From Sialis fuliginosa (taxonomy: Eukaryota; Arthropoda; Insecta; Megaloptera; Sialidae): a stretch of 64,000 bases of DNA. Under the pieces are notes generated by a model that did no database searches, had not been told where the DNA came from, and worked only from the letters and a program-made list of their open reading frames with translations. Shown here in pieces: positions 23,897 to 35,870 of the stretch. Numbering within the stretch: position 1 is the first letter of the stretch; each line of letters opens with the position of its first letter. The position numbers and the translations under genes are program-made. The stretch lies in the NCBI GenBank assembly GCA_961205875.1, contig OY540813.1, forward strand, positions 28,863,001 to 28,927,000, read 5' to 3'.

Positions 23897-24801
23897 TTTT
23901 ACTTTCTTATACCATGTATATGAAATATACAATAGTATAATTAAGTATAGTGAAGCCGATTTTTTTCGAAATCCGGATTTTGATGGAATTATCCGTTTTG
24001 ACCTTCTCTTAATCCATTCTGACTATTTTCGCCATGATGTCTGTGTGTCTGTCTGTCTGTAAGCGCTGTAAGTCAAATACGACAAATCGTAGGATGAAAT
24101 TTTATATTTAAGATTAATTTTTGTCTGGGAAGAAAATGTCCTATTTTTGAAAACGATCTTTCAACCTACGTCGACTTTTGAATTTTTTGAAACAGTGCGA
24201 AATAGAGAAAAATGGCCAAGTTAAAAATTGTGTATAAATTATGTTCTATTCATTTTTTCGAAAAAACGAATTAAAAAAAATGTTTATTATAATTCAAATG
24301 GTTCATAACAGAGAAGAAATATCTGTCATGAGTGTCATGGGACTTTCTTATACGTTTTACAGAGATTGAACAGTGTGCGTGTTTGCCATAGATACCATGG
24401 GACTTTCTTATACGTAATACTGAAAGTGAAGTGTGGGTGAGTCTAAATAATTATATAAAAAAATTCTTTCTGGTCAAATCATAAATGTTGGAAAAGAATG
24501 TAAGGAGAATAAATTATAGATAGTAACATAACATACTCGACATTTTTTATTTAAAACATTTTTTTCTTATTTCAAAAATAATTTGAAAATTCAAAAATTG
24601 ACAAGAGTAAACATCCGTTTTCATCTATTACGTTAAAAAAATTAATAATGTAGAGAAAAATATTATCTATAGTTTATGTCCCATTCATTTTATTCTATTT
24701 ACTAGTTTATCAGAAATGTTTTAATAAAATAAGAATCACGTACACTATTCACTGTTAGGATTACGTATAAGAAAGTCCCGTGGTTCCCAAGACATATATT
24801 T
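23897..24801. mobile_element. TTTCTTATACGT element, complete-looking copy
   Basis: About 0.9 kb. The left end is ACTTTCTTATACCATG (23901), followed by GAAGCCGATTTTTTTCGAAA and a TCTGTCTGTCTGT run. CATGGGACTTTCTTATACGT recurs at 24336-24355 and 24396-24415 and appears inverted at 24762-24780. The inverted copy at 45208-46102 has the same layout, and a third (38738-39856) is interrupted by a hAT-like element. No protein coded; superfamily unknown. Confidence 0.6.
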
Positions 24802-25153
24802 TTTACCTAATATTCGAGTATCATTGTATAAAAAGTAATGAGTAAATGATTGATAAAAAGATGGATTTTGTCTCTTGGACCTCTGAATCATATCTGACAA
24901 CTATATGGAATAGTAATCTAATTATACATGTATAGTAATAATGTTTTGTTAATTAAAATTGTTATTATTTGTAAAGTTGTACATTGTACGAATGTATTTA
25001 TTCAAATATGTATATTTTTCATTTTTATTCGACATAAAAAGTTTGTTTCATTGTTTTAAATTTACACTACCATTGTTTTAATGATCATACTATATGCATA
25101 CAAATTTTATTATAACGATTTTATCTTTACTACTAAACCGTTTGATTCACTTT

Positions 25154-25453
25154 TGTCCGGTATTATAAAGGAGCTAGCAAGCACTTTCAAATGAGATATC
25201 AAACTTATATGACAGTTCTTTTGGAGTTTGTTGAAGACACGCACGCGTTGTAGGTAAATACCAAACAGTGGTGATATTATGAAAATTATTTTGTTCGGTC
25301 AAAGATTCCAACTGTGTTACATTTGGTTGAAGTGTCACTGCTCTAAATTCCATAGCTAATCCATAGATACTTAGATACTAGTACAGAATTAATCCCCATT
25401 TGAAAGTGCTTGCTAGCTAGCAAATTTTGCTAACTCCTTTATAATATCGGACA
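25154..25453. mobile_element. PIF/Harbinger-like MITE, copy with internal deletions
   Basis: TGTCCGGTATTATAAAGGAG and its inverse at the right, flanked by TTT at 25151-25153 and 25454-25456. Deletions remove part of the left sub-terminal repeat and the TTTGACAAGTTTCGCG segment, which breaks the short frame kept in copies 8936 and 26240. Confidence 0.8.
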
Positions 25454-25469
25454 TTTGAATATTATTTTG

Positions 25470-26170
25470 AATCAAGATTTGACAATTTCTAGACTTTTGC
25501 CATCAATGGTGCTTATTTTTAGATAATTCATGGTGGTGTATTGTATTTTAATTTTAATGGTATTATAAACATTACAGTGTTGAAAGAATTGTGTGGCGTC
25601 TAAATCCAAAAAGTATATATCATATCAAATTGCAATTAACTAAATAATATTTTTGTTACTGTAATACTGTCTGCTCCATACTCCGACTCAAATATTAGAT
25701 TAATAATTTTATTTGTCTTTTCCGATGATGAATTAAAAATATATTTTTCATGATTTTAAATGCTCCGACTTTGCTCCAATCCCGGGCAAAATTACTCCAT
25801 ACTCCATACTTCAGTTCTCAGCTCCACTTCAAAGCCTTATTTATGATTTTACTCAACGTTTCGACCAATATCTTTTTCAAAACAATCTATTTCATTAATA
25901 TAAAAACTTACATTCTTTAATGACGTATTTTTGAAAGGTATTGAATTTCGTTTTGTTAATAGATATCACATTTTTTATATCTAATGAGGTGCTCGTAGCA
26001 AAAAATAATGGTTGGAAATAATTGTCAAGTAGAATGCACATGTCTCACAAGTTGTTGCTTGTTTGGACTTGTTCTCTAAGTACCTGTTGTATACGTAAAT
26101 ACATCTGAATGCAGTTTTGGAACATGTTCAAACTTGTCAGCTTTAAAAAAAACAATGAATGCATTTAGTA
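25470..26170. other. Intronic AT-rich DNA
   Basis: No supported feature. GCTCCGACTTTGCTCCAATC and nearby CTCCATACTCC words (25675-25810) repeat loosely and may be transposon debris. Confidence 0.35.
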
Positions 26171-26239
26171 TATACAGTGTGTCCCAGAATAAATGTAACA
26201 AGAGGTGTAATGAACAATTTTTATTTTATTTTTTGCTTA

Positions 26240-26574
26240 TGTCCGGTATCATAAAGGGCCTAACAAATTTGTTAGCTAACAAGCACTTTCAACTGAGATA
26301 TCAAACTTATATGACACTTCTTTTGGAGTTTGTTGATGACTTTGACAAGTTTCGCGCACGCGTTGAAGGTAAATACAAACGGTATTAAAACAGTGGTGGT
26401 GATGTTATGAAAATTATTTTGTACGGTCAAACATGCCAACTGTGTTACAATTAGTTGAAGTGTCACTGCTCTAAATTCCATAACTAATCCATAGATACTA
26501 GTACAGTATTAATACCCCATTTGAATGTAATTGCTAGCTAACAAATTTTGTTAGGTCCTTTATAATACCGGACA
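26240..26574. mobile_element. PIF/Harbinger-like MITE nested in composite element
   Basis: TGTCCGGTATCATAAAGGGC with inverse right end, flanked by TTA at 26237-26239 and 26575-26577. Most similar to the copy at 8936-9267. It retains the 49-codon frame (MSGIIKGLTNLLANK... to a TAA at 26386-26388). Confidence 0.85.
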
Positions 26575-26590
26575 TTAATGTAAAACTAAT

Positions 26591-26731
26591 GCCGTGTTTA
26601 CACCGGAAAAACAGAACAGCAACATCTTGTCTTTTTGACAAAAATGCAACAAACTCTATACTTTTTTAAATAAGAAGTGTTTTAAAACACCGTGTTCGCG
26701 TTGTTGTTTTTTTTTTCGGTCTAAACACGCC
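26591..26731. mobile_element. Small MITE with GCCGTGTTTACACCG ends
   Basis: The left end GCCGTGTTTACACCGGAAAA is matched inverted by TTTTCGGTCTAAACACGCC on the right, with AACAGCAAC against GTTGTTG inside. About 141 bp. It splits sequence that is continuous (TAAAACTAA, then GTATACC) in the right flank of the composite element, so it is a later insertion. Confidence 0.65.
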
Positions 26732-27120
26732 ATAAGGTATACCAATAATCAGCTCATTCGGTCTTCTACAGGTTGCTTTATAAGCAAAGTTGTAAAAATA
26801 ACCAAGAACAAACTACCTATATTTTTCAAAATATGAAAAAAATCCACTTTCAATAAATTAAGTAGATATTTTATTGTGAAGTGAAAATTAGGGTATGAAA
26901 ACAAAAATAGAGATACATTATTTGGTTCTTATTGACTATCTGTCAAACGTGGTGTTAAAAAAAATATGATAAAATGTTTCTTTTCATTGTATCGTTCAAA
27001 ATAAAATGCAATTTATTTAATTTCTTTCATTTCAATTTTTCGAAGTTATTTATGAAATTGGGCATAAACTGTTAAAATTACATTTTAAACAACTTTTTTT
27101 TCAATTATGAAAAATAAAGA

Positions 27121-27797
27121 TGGGTCAATCCATATGAAATGGTCCAAAATTAAATTAAATGGTTGCTTGGCCATTCTAAAAAAAATTGATTTTTTGTGTG
27201 TAATTACCCTAACATGTTGGTAGTTCGAAACGACCATTATTTTAATTTTATTGTTTTTTGTTTTCGCGTGACGGCCATATTTGTTCTACTGGTCGCAGCA
27301 TTTTTTGTACTTTAAAGGGTTTGCGGAAACTAAAATATCTCAGCTTCTATCAAACCTTTCAACATCGGAGTAAAAGCAAATTATTCAGTATAAAACGGGC
27401 TACAAGATTACTTCAAGACATTTTTACCTAAATGTTATCCTAAAGGGTGAAATTTCAGCCTTAATTCTTAGTTCTATTTTTGAAAAAATCCCATTTTCAA
27501 GGGGATGTTTTTGCAAGAAGGGGAAAAGTTAACAAGTCAAATTATTTTTTACAAATAGGTGGGTACTAGTTGTATTCACACACCAAAGTTCAACTCTGAG
27601 ACTTGCCCCCCTTTATTTTAAAAAATTCTCAAAATTTGAAAATTCGAGAAAATGGCACTTTTCAAAGCTAAATAACTCCGGTGGGGGACCAGATAAAAAT
27701 CTGAAATTTTAGCCCATAATAGTACTACATAATGGTATTACGTACCAAAAATTTTGAGATTGAGATTTGACTACAAGCAGTGGTATTGCAACCACAA
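27121..27797 (+). repeat. Left arm of long inverted repeat
   Basis: Pairs with 28163-28830. By eye the arms are identical over long stretches (for example 27430-27610 against its partner) and differ mainly near the outer edge at GGTTGCTTGGCCATTC. The spacer 27798-28162 is AT-rich with a GGTTGAACCGGAAATGATG motif. Confidence 0.9.
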
Positions 27798-28162
27798 TAT
27801 TCAATAGGAGTTCATATGTTAATACAGAGTGTCAACATTAATATAATATCTATTACTATTTTTTTTCTTCTTGGAAATAGAAGAATGCTTGAATGAAGAA
27901 AAAAATTGTATTTTTTCCGAATGTTTTTAAAATCTTATTTTTTATTTTCTGTCACTTCCGGTTGAACCGGAAATGATGTCAACTTTTGTTTTTCAAAGGT
28001 GACACCCTATATATATTTTATTTTTAGATAGAAAATTAAGTCAGCTTTAAAAATTTATAACACATATAATAACTTAAAGTAACTCATAACAAAGATATAA
28101 CATGTTTTAATTATTATTGAAACAAAATCACAACATGTATACGCTCATTGAAACATGCATTT

Positions 28163-28830
28163 TTGTGGTTGTAATACCACTGCTTGTAGTCAAATCTCAA
28201 TCTCAAAATTTTTGGTACGTAATACCATTATGTAGTACTATTATGGGCTAAAATTTCAGATTTTTATCTGGTCCCCCACCGGAGTTATTTAGCTTTGAAA
28301 AGTGCCATTTTCTCGAATTTTCAAATTTTGAGAATTTTTTAAAATAAAGGGGGGCAAGTCTCAGAGTTGAACTTTGGTGTGTGAATACAACTAGTACCCA
28401 CCTATTTGTAAAAAATAATTTGACTTGTTAACTTTTCCCCTTCTTGCAAAAACATCCCCTTGAAAATGGGATTTTTTCAAAAATAGAACTAAGAATTAAG
28501 GCTGAAATTTCACCCTTTAGGATAACATTTAGGTAAAAATGTCTTGAAGTAATCTTGTAGCCCGTTTTATACTGAATAATTTGCTTTTACTCCGATGTTG
28601 AAAGGTTTGATAGAAGCTGAGATATTTTAGTTTCCGCAAACCCTTTAAAGTACAAAAAATGCTGCGACCAGTAGAACAAATATGGCCGTCACGCGAAAAC
28701 AAAAAACAATAAAATTAAAATAATGGTCGTTTCGAACTACCAACATGTTAGGGTAATTACACACAAAAAATCAATTTTTTTTAGAATGATCGAGCAACCA
28801 GTGCTGGACCAGTTCATATGGATTGACCCA
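28163..28830 (-). repeat. Right arm of long inverted repeat
   Basis: Reverse complement of 27121-27797. It begins TTGTGGTTGTAATACCACTG and ends CATATGGATTGACCCA. No coding potential of note. Confidence 0.9.
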
Positions 28831-28887
28831 GATGCTTTATTTTTGGTAATTTTTTCAACTTTGCGCTTATGAAACACTCCTGTAGAA

Positions 28888-29295
28888 CAGTGCTTCTTAA
28901 ACTTTTTCATGTCGCGGCTCCCCTATAACTCAAATTGATAACCCACGGCCCCCTAATTTTTTTTAAACCCAGGCTGGTTAAAAAATTATTTGTTTAATGT
29001 TCACTCCTGTACAACTGTAGTGCTATCTAGCCGTAGCCGTAAAAGAAGTATAAAATAACGTGTGAAATCAATACAGCTATATTATAAGCAGTTGTAAAAA
29101 TATAATATAATCATTTTAACATTTCAGTATTTTAACAAAGTTACATAATCATAATTTAAGCAAGTACATCTTCATAATATATATAATATTTAACAAAAAT
29201 ATATTTATTTGTTATATTTGCGGTTCTTCGCGGCTCCCTCGCGAGAAGGCCACGGCTCCCTAGGGGGCCGCGGTCGACCACTTTAAGAAGCCCTG
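28888..29295. mobile_element. hAT MITE with 8-bp target duplication
   Basis: Ends CAGTGCTTCTTAAACTTTTT and, inverted, CAGGGCTTCTTAAAGTGGTC. The flanking duplication CTGTAGAA is exact at 28880-28887 and 29296-29303. The inner ends carry TCGCGGCTCCC. The 408-bp element has no transposase. It interrupts the right flank of the composite element at a GTCTTCTACAG block that is unbroken on the left side (about 26764-26774). Confidence 0.92.
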
Positions 29296-29431
29296 CTGTA
29301 GAAGACCAAATCAACAAAATGTTGGTATACGTTAGTTTTACATCAATCTCAAAATGTCATTCCGAAATTCGAAAAAAAATTGTTCATCTATCCTGGGACA
29401 CACTGTATAACTTTGTTAAATGTATTGTTCC

Positions 29432-29625
29432 AGTCCGGTCTCGTTTCAGTCAAATATTCAGTATAGTAAATACCTACTGTATCGGAGCGTGATTGGACCG
29501 AGACCTGAGCGATACCTATAGTGTGAATGATTAATTGTTTATTGTATATATTTATATTTGATTGGAGTGAAACCGGACCGGGATCGGCTCGAGACCGGCA
29601 CGGTAGACCATACCCCCCCCCCCCC
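29432..29625. repeat. Imperfect inverted GGTCTCG/CGAGACC region
   Basis: GTCCGGTCTCGTTTCAGTCA near 29433 is loosely matched inverted by TGGAGTGAAACCGGACCGGG, with GGCTCGAGACCGG further right, then a C run. Probably a decayed MITE; no target duplication. Confidence 0.4.
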
Positions 29626-29639
29626 CATGATCAGCGCTT

Positions 29640-30635
29640 GGAAATTTAGCACAATAATTAACAAAAAAATTAAATCAGAAATACATTTTTTGCATTTTTT
29701 CGATTTCTGTTAGAATCTGAATGAATAAAAATTAACATTCATTTATGTTAAAAGTTTGGGTGGTTTGTTTATTGAAATTGAGAAACATTTGATTTGAAAT
29801 ACGTACTATGGGCTTCAGAAGTCGTCTGCCACAGTAAAGGTCAGAATCGCTTACAAAAGATTCGAAATATTAAGACAAACATCATTGGTTATCTTTTTCT
29901 AGGGCGGAGCTTATATAGTTACATCATTATAAATAAAAACGCAAATATTTATACAATTTTCAATAATAGATTACATACCTAATAATTTAATCGCACAAAT
30001 ATATATATGAGTACTATAAACGAAGAGTACTTCTTTATCTAGCAAATGAGTTTCAAAATATTTGTCTTTGTTTGGTGCATAGAGAAATGATTTAAATATT
30101 ATAATAATCAAATGGGAGGAGCCTAATAAGTTCGTGATACGCGAATTTGAATGAAAACTGGACGACCACTTCTGCATCCGTCTTTTACTGTACGTCTGGT
30201 TTAATACAGAAAATAAAGCAACTACATACATATATAATTAATTTTTATTGTTTTTAGAATTTTTGTTTGTCTGTTTGTTTGACTTATAGCAGGTCCGTAT
30301 TAATGATAACTTACAATTAGTTTGTAAAATAATTAGGCCAGGCACGTGTTAAGGAAAAATTATAATTGATATATTTTAATAAAAATATATATATACGGTT
30401 TTGAAATAAATGCGGGAAAAACTGCTGAAAAATTCTAGTAAATAATAAATTAAATAAACACATTTTTTATAAACCTTATTTTATAACTTAAAGTTTTACA
30501 AAGTTCGTCATTTTGACTTTTGAATGGGTCAAATTCCTATAAAATATAAATTTAATCAAAACGCAAATTTGAATCATATCCTTTCTGTAAACATAAATAT
30601 AGATATAATATATGAAATATGAATAGTATAATACA
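29640..30635. other. Intronic DNA, no recognisable feature
   Basis: AT-rich. The 62- and 86-codon frames have no domain or codon-bias support. Confidence 0.4.
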
Positions 30636-30644
30636 AAAATATTG

Positions 30645-30905
30645 AAAACGCTATACCGAGACCGTCTATTGACAACGGCGGGGTTTCATTCATGTATTGA
30701 GAAAGTGATCCGTCGCCCCCGCACACATGTGCTGTGTCGTGTCCTCCCTTTACCTACTTGCCCGACAGCCTTCCCCCCCCCCCCCTCTTCCGTCCTCGCC
30801 ACACAACGGGATCACCCTCACGGCCTTGCCCGTGGTACGCTCTTGTCGCAGGCTCCCGCAAAGTTTGTATGAAACGGGTGCGCTAATTTGGCCTCCCCCC
30901 TCTTT
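30645..30905. other. GC-rich islet within Abl intron 1
   Basis: Sharp rise in G+C from GCTATACCGAGACCGTC to GGCCTCCCCCC, with a C run near 30773. Two overlapping frames (76 and 60 codons) are Pro/Leu/Arg-rich and lack known motifs. It could be a transposon or retroelement piece, or an unspliced functional element; unknown. Confidence 0.4.
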
Positions 30906-30909
30906 TTAA

Positions 30910-32020
30910 TATTTGCTGTATATATTGTTTTGTAATCTCAACGAAACTTTAAATGCTTGTAATGAACGAAGTTTTCTGTTTGTTTTAAATAGAAGGGATT
31001 TTATTTAAAAAATAGGTGGAGTAAACGCAATATTGGGGTAAAAATAATAATTTACTACCTACTAACCAGTTCATGTTTCAGAAAGTTCTTCTCTGATCTC
31101 AGTAAAATAAAAATCAAAATCGATTTAAAATTGTGAATTTTATTTCTATAACGTCTAATGTTCTTAAATATAATTCACTACTGTACTGAATTTATTTATT
31201 TGTTTAATTTTTGATGTATGTGATGATTTGTATACCATAATTCAGTGTTAACCAAGTGTGTTACGTGGTTTCTTTTTTTTTTCTTTTTTTTTTTCGTTGT
31301 ACATATTTGATTTTTTACATGAAAAATGGCGTTAAAATTGCAATAAGTAATTAATGCATTTTTCCAAAAATTTGCTTTCCAAAATTTTAGATTTTCAAGT
31401 GGTATCGTCTCGGTTTTTAAACGAAATCGAGGTCGAGAAAAGTCTCAGCAAAATAGTTGTCTTGGCTTGAAACTATTTCCTATAACAACATTAATTTTCT
31501 TGACTGATACTCATATGAAATAAGTCGTTTTATTTTGTGATCGGTTCGTGAATTCCTAAAGTAGGGTTAAGTAAAATTGAAATAAATGATAATTAACTCC
31601 AATTAAACAATTCGCGTTATAATGTTATATCGTTCTTTTACAATTATTTAAACTACATAAAAAGTTTTAATTATGTACATAATATGTACGCAGGTATTAG
31701 AAAAGTTAATTAAAAAAGTTTTAATAATGAACAAATATGTAAGTAGTTAAGGTACTAAACATTTTATGATAAAACTTACAGTGGCACGCACAGTATATAA
31801 TGAAGAATGTGTAACGATGTATGAAAAAAATGTAATTTTATCTTTTAGCAACCGAAAAAACTAGATCTTAGAAAATAATACGAAATGCGTGTGTTAAGAA
31901 AATGAATGAACTGTTTTTATTGTATAAAAGTAATAACTATATAGGTACCGGGTATTCGAAAAGGTAGCTGTTTATAAATTTTTCATACAAAAATTAATCA
32001 ATTTTTTTTATGAATTTGTA
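30910..32020. other. Intronic AT-rich DNA
   Basis: Nothing supported beyond T-rich runs near 31270-31300. Confidence 0.4.
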
Positions 32021-32024
32021 AGAT

Positions 32025-32300
32025 TCCGTACTTTAAAATAAAAAACCGGACCCCTTGTAGGATCACTTTTTATCCATCTGTTTATCTGTCCGTCAATACC
32101 CTTTTTCAGGAATCGCTAATATCAAATACTAAGGTCTAGTCATGTAAAAAATTCAAGTTTCTAACTCATTAAAATAAAAAGATTTGGTTTTTAAAAGCGT
32201 ATTTTGACAGACTGGTCATCAAAACCTATAGGGTACTTCCCGTTGACCAAGAATCTTGAAATTTGGTACGGAGGAAGGTCTCATAGCACAAGTAATTCTT
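32025..32300 (+). mobile_element. Dispersed element fragment (ATTCCGTAC ... GGGTACTTCCCGTTGACC)
   Basis: AGATTCCGTACTTTAAAATA, CCGGACCCCTTGTAGGATCA, TATCTGTCCGTC and TATAGGGTACTTCCCGTTGA with AATCTTGAAATTTGGTACGG. I associate these words with abundant insect (notably lepidopteran) repeats. Non-coding; boundaries approximate. Confidence 0.5.
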
Positions 32301-32309
32301 ATTCTTCAT

Positions 32310-33460
32310 ATTTTCTAATTCTATGTGGAATTATAAATAATACATAATATACAGTGTTTACCATAAATAAAACGGTTAATATTAGAATGCAGGAGATAAG
32401 AATATAGAAAAGAGACAATATTTGCTTATAATAAACTGAAACTGAATTAAGTCGATATTAAACAGTGTTTTAAATATACCTTATATATGACAATCTATAT
32501 TTCAATGTTGTTTATTTGTTAAAAAGCAATTTTGAGAAGCATTTGGTGATCTAATGGTGAAGATACAAGTATCACATCAAGAATCTCAGCGTGTGTTCTT
32601 TTATTTTTAATTAACAGTGTCATTATTTAAATATATTGTTTTTCTGTAAAATATCTTATTAGTACAGTCAAAGCGTCATTTAACCGTGCATTTTGGGTAG
32701 GCAGCGATTTATTTAGGGGGTTTCGTAAGGGGGTCGTGAGTTTAACACTGAGTTTTCGGGACTGTGTACGTGCCTTTTTGACGCAATTTTGAAAGTAAGG
32801 GTGCAATTAGTTTTTTTGTTTATCTCCGTAATTGTGAGTCTGACAAAATTTTTTTGTAGGTATACCGATTCTCTGTAACTGTTATTAGTAACTTTTTATC
32901 GTTTGATTAATAATAAAAAAGTTATGAGCAAAAAACGATGAAAAAATAGGGGATGAAATACTTTGAGGCAAGATAACTATTGTATTTTCAGTCTCACAAA
33001 AAAAATTCTTAGCTTTTTTGTAGAGCGTTTCATAACAAACAATTTAACCTATTTATTGTTTTATTCAGTTTATTTTTATTGATGTTTCACAATAAGTGTT
33101 GCCTAGGGAGGTAAGTCGAAGGTATGAGGTACGTAGGGATAAAAAATTATTGATACAAAAAATAGTTTCAAATAAAAGTTGTTCGCTATAAAATTCCTAC
33201 AACCTCCATGATGAAAAAAAATTAAAATTTCATTTATTCATCTACTATGCTGAAAAAAGTGGCTGTAAGCGTACTTTATTAAGTTATTATTATATTATCT
33301 TATTAATTTAATTTTCCCTCAAAAAATAAACATTTTGTAGTAAAGAACATTCACTGAAAATTTGTGCCTGAAATATTTAATCGTTAATGTTTTATTAAAC
33401 TGTTTTTGTATGATTTTCGAAAAACTTATATAATCGATTGCCACCATATAAAAGTGAATT
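32310..33460. other. Intronic DNA with possible degraded element
   Basis: The segment 32660-33000 is less AT-rich (TTAGGGGGTTTCGTAAGGGG) and may be transposon debris, but no paired ends were found. Confidence 0.35.
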
Positions 33461-33478
33461 ATTTAATTATTATTTGGA

Positions 33479-33557
33479 AAATGGCAGCATTTAATCTTTA
33501 CAGTGATATTTTTATAACAATAAAGTTAAGCGCTGCCATTTTCCAAAGAATAATTTA
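33479..33557. repeat. Small hairpin
   Basis: TTGGAAAATGGCAGC pairs exactly with GCTGCCATTTTCCAA (15 bp) across a loop of about 48 nt. Possibly the core of a decayed palindrome. Confidence 0.55.
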
Positions 33558-33569
33558 TAACAAACTGAG

Positions 33570-35035
33570 TAACTTTTGCCTGAAAAGTTTTTCTGTAAAC
33601 GGCTTACTTTTCAAAATATATATTTATTCGTAACTTTTTATTCTGAACATCCAGTGTAATAAGTAAAAAAATCAAACGCCACTTTTCTAATTTTTATATT
33701 TGAGTACTTGATTAGTGACTAATATTTCAGGAAACAAAAAAGCATCGCTAATGATAATATGCCAGTGCCATAGATCTTTATCATCAATAAAACAATTATA
33801 TTTCAATTATTTACTTCCTATACCACTTTCGATTGTTTTTTGTATCTTTCGAACAGATCACATACTTATTATGTTTTTTTTAAATTAAATTAATATAATT
33901 TATATATATATTTATTATAATTAACTTTATGGAACTTGAACTGTTACTTAACCTGCACGTAGAAAAACATATGTTAAATATCAATATCCTTAAAAAATAT
34001 GTTTCTTATTTATATATCTATGGTATGTACCTACATTATAATTATTTAATTAATTTCCGTTTTTTAAATAAATTTTCAAATCTACTCATCGCAAAAGAAT
34101 GTTGTTTATGATAAAAAGCGTTTTCTATGAATTTTAAACATGATAGTGTAAGCAAGTTATGTGCCTATATTTTTTGGAAAATGTATTAATATTGATCACG
34201 TAACCTTTTCTACTAAAAAACGTGAAAACTAACGGCGTTTGCTAGGAAAGATAAAAGTGACAATTATTTAGAATATAGCCCAACCCGCCATAATGCCCAA
34301 ATATATACTTGTCATTATTTTTTTGTTTAAATTGGGAATGGATGGTATAGGGTCGTATTTCGTTTAAATAGGGGATGGTTCTTTTGATATATGTACATTT
34401 AGATAGGTTATTAGTTAATTTTTTTTAGAATTCACTCGAGGATGTCGTATTTAAATGTTTGCAAAACGAAACCGACTTAAATTGATATAAATACCAGTTA
34501 AATATTTTATTTAACAATAAGATGACTTAAATTTTAACATGGGTATAATATTTATTTATTTCAAAAATGTAATTACTTGACGTAAAAAAATATCGTCTTG
34601 TAAAACTGCAATTTTTCGTGGATGTAAAAAATTCTAAAAATAAGTTTTTAATTTGTTTAAAAATGTGTCAATTATCTTTTAATAATTGGAGTTTGATGTT
34701 TTTATGAGTATTGTTGGATTTTTAATTTTTTAATTAAATTGATAAGAAAACATACACAATAAAAATAGTTTTTAATTTTATATGAATAATATAAAAACTT
34801 TTATATTTATTGAATTATGAAATACATTTATTTTTAAAGAGGAAATTAAATTAGTGTTCAACTTAAAAAAAGTCCAAAGGATGTGATGCCACATTATTAA
34901 CAAACTTTGATAATAAATGATAAAATAAACGATTTATAGTTTTAAAAACAACTATGTCATTCCATTTTTATTATTATACTGTTATTAATAAATATGATTC
35001 TGTTTTAATTTTTAAGAAATCCGAATAAACATAAT
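33570..35035. other. Intronic AT-rich DNA
   Basis: No supported feature; poly-A/T rich with short TA-step palindromes (33900-33920). Confidence 0.4.
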
Positions 35036-35040
35036 ACGTT

Positions 35041-35870
35041 TTTAGGTTTCCGTAGAAAACTAGGAAACCTTATAGTTTCGCCATGTCCGTCCTCAAAAAA
35101 TTTAAGCCGATTAAGATGAAATTTGGTATACGGACGAAGACTGTTAACACAAAAACAGAAATGATAAGATTTTTGAAAAACAATTTTTTGGGCCCCCTTT
35201 CCATAGACTAAAAAGTGAACTCACATTTTTTTTTCACTTACCCTATTGAGTGGAGTGTCAATAGATAGGTCTCCTAAAATGCAATAAAAAATGTTATATG
35301 ACATTTTGATTTTAACTCTTCAGTCACGATATATTTGCGTTCAAAGTCGTGATCAGAGCGTCCCCCCCCCCCTTAATTTATAAACTATCTATTCAAAAAA
35401 TCTGAAAAAATTCGAGAATGTAGCTTTAATTAGTACTTCCACTGAAAATTATAACGGTACACTCAAAATTATTTTGGACCCTCCTCCAATAGACTGAAAA
35501 GTGAACTCACATTTTTTTTTCACACATCCCATCGAGTGGGATGTCATTAGATAGGTCTCCTAAAATGCAACAAAAATGTTATATGACCTTTTGATTTTAA
35601 CCTTTCAGTCACGATATATCTGCATTTAAATGTCGTTATCAGAGCATCCCCTCCCCCCTTCTGCTTTCTAAACTATCAATGTAAAAAATCTATTAAAAAA
35701 TCCAGAATGTAGCTTTTAGTTAGTACTGTCAATGAAAATTATAATGAACTGTAGCTAGAATAGTTTTTAAACAAAATTAAAATAACTCTTGTTTATAAAT
35801 CGTAATGACTATGGAAACTTATCATGTGCGTGCCCAACACGCACTTGGCTGTTTTATTTCATAATTGTGT
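35041..35870 (+). mobile_element. Dispersed element, TTCCGTAGAAAACTAGGAA head, two tandem units
   Basis: The head has TTTCCGTAGAAAACTAGGAA, TTTCGCCATGTCCGTCC and GATGAAATTTGGTATACGGA. Two units about 285 bp apart follow; each has ATAGACT.AAAAGTGAACTC, a GATAGGTCTCCTAAAATGCA segment and TTCAGTCACGATATAT. The end carries GTGCCCAACACGCACTTGGC (about 35832). Same orientation relative at 47345-48040. No protein. Confidence 0.6.

Larger units (their letters stand above)
26175..29405. mobile_element. 3.2-kb composite fold-back element (Tc1/mariner-like ends)
   Basis: Terminal repeats CAGTGTGTCCCAG at 26175 and CTGGGACACACTG at 29393-29405, each flanked by TATA, consistent with a TA target. The two ends share further inverted blocks: ATGAACAATTTTT, ATGTAAAACTAA, GGTATACCAA, GGTCTTCTACAG and GCAAAGTTG. 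Inside are nearly identical inverted arms (27121-27797 and 28163-28830) around a 365-bp spacer. The left flank is interrupted by MITEs at 26240-26574 and 26591-26731 plus about 280 bp of unmatched DNA (26815-27095). The right flank is interrupted by a hAT MITE at 28888-29295. No transposase frame. Confidence 0.8.

Noticed and set aside
26134-26388. 84-codon frame as a gene
   Set aside because: Begins in flanking DNA, crosses a transposon end, and its conserved part is MITE sequence shared with 8936-9084.
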